Made by a program: the position numbers and the translations under genes | Origin: Tillandsia leiboldiana | Taxonomy: Eukaryota; Streptophyta; Magnoliopsida; Poales; Bromeliaceae | Direction of reading: 5' to 3' | Assembly (NCBI GenBank): GCA_029204045.2 | Contig: CM055065.1 | Coordinates: 7,504,297 to 7,568,296 of the forward strand | Length of the DNA: 64,000 bases | The notes under the pieces: generated by a model | The model's database searches: none | What the model was told of the DNA's origin: nothing | Seen by the model: only the letters and a program-made list of their open reading frames with translations | In this document: positions 58,249 through 64,000 of the stretch, one piece after another | How the letters are laid out: each line of letters starts with the position of its first letter | Position numbering within the stretch: the first letter of the stretch is position 1

Positions 58249-61035
58249 ATGGCCGAGGCTGTAATACTTTCAGCCATTGGAAAGCTCGGTCTTGCATTAG
58301 GCAGAGAAGTACTGAACCAAGCTAGCTCTCTATTTTCCCGACAATTAGCATCACTGGCAGAGCTCCCTAATAGTATGGAACGCATAAGGCGTGAACTCCG
58401 TGTAATGCACAAATTCCTACTTGACAACGATAAGGTAGGTAGCAAAAATCAAGTCCTAGAAGGATGGATAGAAGAAGTGCGAAAAGTCGCATATACTATT
58501 GAGGATATTGTGGAGGAGTATATCCGTCTTATAGTTCCTCCATATCAGCAACAACAAAGTTGGCTAGTTCGTTACGTGAAAAAAGTGTTGAAGCAGCCAG
58601 AATCGTTTGGTGTTTTGTGTCGTATTGCCTCTGACCTAGAACAAGTAGAGAAAGATCTTGACCACCTCTCACGCTTAAAAGATCGATGGATTCAAACAAG
58701 AAGTTTTCAGCATAGTAGTAGCTCAAATAATGTGAGAAATGGGACACAACATCTTATGGGAATCTCTTCTCTTTTCATGGATGAGGAACAACTCGTAGGG
58801 ATTGATGAAAACCGACAGATATTAACTGATTGGTTGAGGTCTGATAAATTAGAACGCTGCATAATAACAGTGTGTGGTATGGGTGGGCTCGGAAAAACTA
58901 CTTTAGTCACCAATGTTTATAAAAGAGAGAGTAAAAACTTTGACTGCCATGCCTGGATTTCTGTATCTCAAACTTTTAAAGTTGAAGATATTCTCCGAAA
59001 AATGATTACTGAACTTTTCGGCGACCAAAAGATAGTTCCAACTGACGTTCCCACCATGGATGTTAGAAAGTTGATAGAGACACTGAGGGAATTCTTGGGG
59101 CAAAAAAAGTATCTAATTGTACTAGATGATGTATGGGAACCGGGGGAAGCATTTGATGTATTGCTTGTTTCTCTTGTTAATAATCAGCTAGGAAGTAGAA
59201 TATTTATTACAACCAGAAATGAAAAAGTGGCATTACTTGCAAACAAAAACTGCAAGCTTGAACTCAAACCTTTATCCGATCTTGATGCATGGAAACTTTT
59301 CTGCAGGGGAGCATTTCGGAATTATGAAAATCAAGAATGCCCTCCGGAGTTAGAAAAAAGTGCAAGAGATATTGTGGCCAAGTGCGAAGGGTTGCCACTA
59401 GCTATTGTATCACTAGGCAGTCTCCTGTCCTTAAAAGAGAATAGTGAGACAGAATGGAAGCGAGTTTCTGATCAGCTTAATTGGGAGCTTACAAACAACC
59501 CAGGTCTCGATCGCGTGAGAAACATTTTGAATTTAAGCTACAACTCTCTTCCAAGACATCTAAAGAATTGCTTCTTATCTTGTAGCATGTTCCCAGAGGA
59601 TCATTTTCTTAAAAGAAAAGTGCTTATCAGGCTATGGATCGCAGAGGGTTTTGTGGTAGAAAGGGGATCAAGCAATGCTGAGGATGTTGCAGAAGGATAT
59701 CTCGTGGAGCTTATCCAACGGAGCATGCTGCAACTGGTAAAGAGGAACCAATTTGGTAGGGTAAAGTATTGTCGGATGCATGACCTCATGCGCGAATTGG
59801 CCGTCTCTTTATCTGAAAATGAGAAGTTCCACATTATTTATGAGGATAATGGGTCGGAAAGGATGGTGGATGCTAATGCACATCGCCTGTCTGTTCTCAA
59901 ATGCAGCAATGATATTGGATTTAACATTGATCTACTGCAGCTACGAACCTTTGTAGCATTTGACACTACTATGCCATCATCCTCAATATTATCCGTTTTT
60001 CGATCCAAATCAAGGTTTATTGTAATTCTTGAACTGCAAGGCTTGCCTATTGAGGAGATACCTGATGCTATTGGAGATTTAACCAGTTTGCGATATTTGG
60101 GTTTAAGAGATACAAGGGTAAAATTACTACCAAAATCCATTGGGAAACTTTCCAACTTGTTGATCTTGGACCTCTATAATTCAGCAATACAAAAGCTGCC
60201 TCGTGGGATCACAAATCTCAAGAAGTTGCGACACTTGTTTGTTGAGAGGGTAAATGATCCAACCGAAAAAACCTTTCCCAGTAGTTGTGGTATACAAGCA
60301 CCAAAGGGTTTGTGGAATTTAAAAGAATTGCAAACATTGCAGGCGGTTGAAGCAAGTAGTGAGTTGGTTGGGCGACTGGGAAATTTGACCAACCTAAGAA
60401 GCTTTAGAATATGGAACGTAAAGGAAATCTACTCTGCACAACTGTGTGCATCATTATCACAGATGCGTTGTCTATCCTACTTAAGCATTAATGCAAGTGA
60501 TGAAAATGAGTTTCTCAATTTGGAAGGCCTAAATCCCCCTCCCCCGAAACTTCAAAAGCTAGATCTACAAGGTAGATTGGCAGCAGAAACGATGATGTCT
60601 CCTTTGTTACAAGATCACAGGAAAAATCTCCGACAATTATGTCTATCTTGGTCTCAGCTAGCTGTGGATCCTCTTCCGTCGCTCGCTGATCAGTTATCAA
60701 ACCTCACTTCCTTACGTCTTCGGAGAGCATATAATGGAGAAGAGATGTGCTTTCGTGCCGATTGTTTCCCTAACTTGCACGAGCTCTTTTTGATTGACCT
60801 GCCGCAACTCCAACGAGTGAAGATAGAGAAGACAGCCATGTTAAACTTAAAAATTCTATATCTGGGAAGCCTAAGAAACCTAGCAGAGGTCCCAGAAGGC
60901 ATTGAATTCCTCACATCGTTGCAGGAGCTATTTTTGATTGATCTGGATCGTCAGTTGACTAGTAGCTTAGAAGACAATAGAGATAAGCTTGGACACATCA
61001 GCTCCATCCATATACACAATCTAAAAAGCACTTGA
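58249..61035 (+). CDS. CC-NB-ARC-LRR disease resistance protein, RPM1-like
   Basis: A single uninterrupted frame of 928 residues, the usual length of a CNL. An N-terminal Rx-type coiled coil spans about 1-130, with an EDVID-like IEDIVEEY near 84-91. NB-ARC (about 180-515) has, in order, P-loop GMGGLGKTT (210-218), RNBS-A HAWISVSQ (234-241), kinase-2 LIVLDDVW (289-296), RNBS-B GSRIFITTR (315-323), GLPLA (381-385), RNBS-D CFLSCSMFPED (441-451) and MHDL (510-513). Irregular leucine-rich repeats fill about 560-920. All nucleotide-binding motifs look intact, so it is probably functional. Such proteins act in the cytosol or at the plasma membrane, bind ADP/ATP, sense pathogen effectors directly or through guarded host proteins, and oligomerise to trigger defence. 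The ATG at 58249 is chosen because the coiled coil starts immediately. The effector recognised cannot be inferred. Confidence 0.95.
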   Translation: MAEAVILSAIGKLGLALGREVLNQASSLFSRQLASLAELPNSMERIRRELRVMHKFLLDNDKVGSKNQVLEGWIEEVRKVAYTIEDIVEEYIRLIVPPYQQQQSWLVRYVKKVLKQPESFGVLCRIASDLEQVEKDLDHLSRLKDRWIQTRSFQHSSSSNNVRNGTQHLMGISSLFMDEEQLVGIDENRQILTDWLRSDKLERCIITVCGMGGLGKTTLVTNVYKRESKNFDCHAWISVSQTFKVEDILRKMITELFGDQKIVPTDVPTMDVRKLIETLREFLGQKKYLIVLDDVWEPGEAFDVLLVSLVNNQLGSRIFITTRNEKVALLANKNCKLELKPLSDLDAWKLFCRGAFRNYENQECPPELEKSARDIVAKCEGLPLAIVSLGSLLSLKENSETEWKRVSDQLNWELTNNPGLDRVRNILNLSYNSLPRHLKNCFLSCSMFPEDHFLKRKVLIRLWIAEGFVVERGSSNAEDVAEGYLVELIQRSMLQLVKRNQFGRVKYCRMHDLMRELAVSLSENEKFHIIYEDNGSERMVDANAHRLSVLKCSNDIGFNIDLLQLRTFVAFDTTMPSSSILSVFRSKSRFIVILELQGLPIEEIPDAIGDLTSLRYLGLRDTRVKLLPKSIGKLSNLLILDLYNSAIQKLPRGITNLKKLRHLFVERVNDPTEKTFPSSCGIQAPKGLWNLKELQTLQAVEASSELVGRLGNLTNLRSFRIWNVKEIYSAQLCASLSQMRCLSYLSINASDENEFLNLEGLNPPPPKLQKLDLQGRLAAETMMSPLLQDHRKNLRQLCLSWSQLAVDPLPSLADQLSNLTSLRLRRAYNGEEMCFRADCFPNLHELFLIDLPQLQRVKIEKTAMLNLKILYLGSLRNLAEVPEGIEFLTSLQELFLIDLDRQLTSSLEDNRDKLGHISSIHIHNLKST

Positions 61036-61763
61036 AGTGAGCCTTCTTTTCATCTGGATATTCACTCACAAGTAAGTTTCTACATGTCATACCCACGCAT
61101 TCATTTACAAATTTCACTGAGTTTTCATGTTTAACCCAAAACTAAATACAGCACATAACCTATGTTAGTATCTTCTTATGTCTAATTTATTGATTTTCTC
61201 TCCTTTGATTTGATTTTTGTTTATTTCATCTCATTTGGACCTAAAGTATGCGATTAATATATTTTTATGAACTTAAATTCCATATATTTTTATAAACTTC
61301 AATACAGTAGTTCTAATCTCGAATCTATTCAGTCAACATATATACAAATTGCTACTACAGAGAAATTAAAATAAACCAAATATATATATTCGTTGAAGTC
61401 CTACAGAGAGGTTTTGCCAATTTATTGAAATTCACAAATTATATTTTTATTGTACCAACTTGTTTTCTTACTATATAATTTAAGTAATAAATTTACCAGT
61501 GCAACTGTACAAATGTACTAAGCATTTATCCATTATTTTTTTTTCCATCACATGTTTCCTTATCATGAATTGAATTTGAAAAAAAATTTCTATACTAGTG
61601 AAAGTGTGAATGCAACGAACGCTTTGCACAAAAATAAAGAAAAAAAGAAATTAAGGAGATAGTTTTACTTGAATAAATATTAAAATAATTTTACTTGTAT
61701 AAATATTAAAAATTTAATAAATTTTATCTGATTATAATTATCTAATCTGATAGAAAAATAGGA
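61036..61763 (+). other. NLR 3' flank
   Basis: AT-rich sequence after the stop, presumably containing the 3' UTR; I do not place a poly(A) site. GTGAATGCAACGAACGCTTTGCAC at 61608-61631 partly resembles 61984-62006 inside the duplicated segment. The duplicated segment begins at 61764. Confidence 0.6.
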
Positions 61764-63538
61764 ATAATTATACTAGATTTAGTCAAATTTGTTTTATCAA
61801 TTAAAATTTAATTAATTTAAAAGTTAAATCATGCCGGTCAATACGCTAAAAGCTTATTAGAGAATAAAATCAAATGAAAATTTATAAGGGTATTTCAAAT
61901 ATAAATGTATTTTGAAAATTGAGGGGTATTTTCAAAAGAAAATTTGACAGACCCAAGATTTATATATACACTAGCTAAAGAGCACATGTAATGCACACTT
62001 TGCACACAAAAAAAAGAAAGTAAAAAATAAAAAAAAAAAGTAAAAAATAATTTTAAAGACTTTTAATTTGACATATCCAAAATTTTTATTCGATGTTTTA
62101 TATATAGTACAGATTTAAGATCTGATCAAATTTCAGAATCTACAACTCGTAAACTTTTAGGTGTAAAAACATGCATCATAGAAGGGATTTTTCTTCATTG
62201 GCCATCAATTTCTTCGTTGGTCCTTTATATTGCAGACACCTCACCTTTTTTTTCTTTGGCAATACATAAATAATCTACTTTATAATTGGAACTATCCCCA
62301 TAATCTTCTTTCTTGTTCACCTATTTATTTTGTGCATGTGAAATTTGGTGTTAAATTTTCAATTTGTACTTCTCAATTTGTTTCTTTTTTTTTATTTTTT
62401 TGGAGATTCAGGTCATCCTCTCCACGGTTTCAAGCCACCATATGCTGCTCAATGTTTGTGGCCCATGCCATTATTTGTTTAACTTTGCATAATTATTTAT
62501 TTGTCTGCTATATTGTTTCTATAAACTCTGACGATATTGTCGTATGTACTTTCTGTTTCAATTTAGTTCTTTCAATCGCGTGCTTTGTATGTTGTTATGT
62601 CATATAATGTACGATGTATGATATATGGTAATGTCTGATGAAACTATTCTGTAAGAAAATATTATTGATAATAATGTGTCATTTTGTCAAAACATTTGCA
62701 TCTACACTAACTGGTTTTTCGTATTCTGGATAGATTTACATCCGTTGTATACTTTATACGAAGACTTACCAAAATACAATACAAGGAACTCTTATAACAC
62801 AATGCAAATACAAGCAATTTCTATCTATAGGGGACTTGGACAGAGAAACTGAATAAAAGTGGGCATGTTAGAGAGGATAGCTTCGATCTAACGTGGGCAT
62901 GCTGACTTGATCATCTATAAGTAATGGCTTGTCGAGCTAGCTCATTTTGATCTTACAGATGGCTGAAGGAGTCTATATAATTAGCCAATCACTTTAATAT
63001 ATACCCTATACAATTGACATTCGTGCAACTCGCTCACAGTTGCACATGCCGTAAAGAATAATTCCTAGATTTCGTAATTCGCAGAAAGCTCTGGATAAAG
63101 CATAATCTCTCATAAGTTTACTTACAATTAATGTACAACTACACGATCATTAATCTATCTCATTGGAGATGGACTAGAAATTGCCTGTATATACCAATAG
63201 CTGTCTATAACAGTTGAGTTTTAGTGTTGTCATGAATTCCGAATTGTGGAGACTAATTAAAGCCCCTCTATCTATACAATCATGCATGTTGTGTAACCAA
63301 GAGCCTGGAACTGCTAATCACACTTTGGCATGTTATAAGTTCACTGATGATGCCTGGATATACTGTGCAACAAGATTAAGACTCTCTAACATTGAGATAG
63401 TTTGGGTTGATAAACGATCCCTTTTGAACAAATTGGGAAGGAATAAGTTCGATATGTTCTTTTCTGCTGGATGACGTGGAGCTAGAGAGCTAAATAAAAA
63501 AATTTCAACACATAAGATATTACGGCAGAAGATGTCTC
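61764..63538 (+). repeat. Segmental duplication, copy 2 (partner at 8766-10541)
   Basis: Colinear with 8766-10541. Here the sequence reads through from ...AAAAATAGGA into ATAATTATACTAG without interruption, giving the empty site for LARD A. The copies diverge at about 63538 (GATGTCTCTAAG here, GAGGTCTCATTA there). It lies about 730 bp downstream of the NLR stop codon. Confidence 0.85.
63214..63520 (+). pseudogene. LINE tail relic (zf-RVT region), duplicated copy 2
   Basis: Same CMLCNQEPGTANHTLAC reading as 10207-10530, with a short deletion near 63455 that removes part of the tail and an early stop. Non-functional. Confidence 0.6.
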
Positions 63539-63650
63539 TAAGCGAGTTTTGAGCGAGCTGTTATAGTGGATTAAATGTTTTCTATAATCGAATTATCGCT
63601 CCTGCAAAATGATACTAGCAGTCACCTGCTAGTGACTTAATTAGGAAGCT

Positions 63651-63844
63651 CATATTTTTTTTTTTAAGAATAAGATAACATGCTACCGTTTTATTCATTT
63701 GAAGAATGAACTTAGATAAAAACTGAGACAACTAAATCTCAACCCACCGAAGAGAGAAAAAAAAAAAAAAAAAAAATACAACTCAGTTGGTACAAAGAGA
63801 ATTTCAGGTGTGGCTAAGCCACTTCATCTCTGACAACAACTCAG
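63651..63844 (-). mobile_element. Short retroposon (5'-truncated LINE or SINE)
   Basis: A 194-bp insert flanked by a perfect 10-bp duplication TTAGGAAGCT (63641-63650 and 63845-63854). On the minus strand it ends with AACGGTAGCATGTTATC and a poly(A) run next to the left duplication, the hallmark of target-primed reverse transcription. An internal A run lies at 63755-63776. I see no clear A/B boxes, so a LINE 3' fragment is more likely than a SINE. Confidence 0.7.
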
Positions 63845-64000
63845 TTAGGAAGCTAGTTTGTACCATGTTACATCTATTGACTTCCCCTATTTTAGCTTAT
63901 GTTGTTGTACGTTTCTTCTATATATTTGTCTCTATGTATTCTTTATAGGGAAAATTACTTAGGATTAACTTTCTAATTATTGCAATTACTTTTGTAATCT

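Overview
This is a flowering-plant nuclear window, probably from a monocot. The evidence is a single-exon CC-NB-ARC-LRR resistance gene of RPM1 type, Arabidopsis-type (TTTAGGG) telomeric repeats, plant L1-type LINEs, Ty1/copia and Ty3/gypsy elements with plant tRNA-iMet primer sites, and Mutator-type elements with 9-bp target duplications. I cannot fix the species from sequence alone. Apart from one intact gene (58249-61035, plus strand), nearly everything recognisable is transposable element or tandem repeat.

Layout. (1) 1-8765: a minus-strand non-autonomous gypsy element with about 4-kb LTRs and a 3.1-kb decayed interior (LARD-like, copy A), cut by the left edge of the window. (2) 8766-10541: a segment duplicated at 61764-63538, downstream of the resistance gene; it carries an old LINE tail. 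(3) About 10542-17472: a LINE with an open ORF1 and an ORF2 broken by only three in-frame stops. (4) 18214-20903: a small minus-strand copia derivative with only gag and protease remnants. (5) 21000-31695: a 3.9-kb gypsy solo LTR (target duplication ACTTT) whose first five bases were the target of a 6.8-kb copia element (21005-27813, target duplication TGTAA). (6) 33125-36148: a second gypsy solo LTR (3.0 kb) with a very GC-rich core. (7) 36162-45282: LARD copy B, with a perfect ACCGC target duplication and one LTR shortened by about 2.3 kb.

(8) 45.3-58.2 kb: AT-rich intergenic DNA with a DNA-transposon-like element, a short repeat family carrying an snRNA-promoter-like motif, and two copies of one Mutator-type MITE. 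The compact copy is 55027-55471. The other, 48588-51122, is swollen by a nested 1.9-kb MULE and by 218 bp of telomeric repeat. A 2.4-kb stretch of almost pure A/T and a 73-bp dimeric satellite follow. (9) 58.2-61.0 kb: the NLR gene, with a likely leader intron and a 21-codon uORF. (10) 61.8-63.5 kb: the second copy of the duplicated segment, then a short retroposon with a 10-bp target duplication.

Because the duplicated segment lies just 3' of the NLR, and its other copy is interrupted by LARD A exactly where this copy reads through, a paralogous NLR or its remains probably lies left of the window. The elements give a readable insertion chronology. Their coding decay is dominated by Trp, Arg and Gln codons turned to stops, as expected from deamination of methylated cytosine. 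I found no tRNA or rRNA gene, no CRISPR array and no operon-like system.
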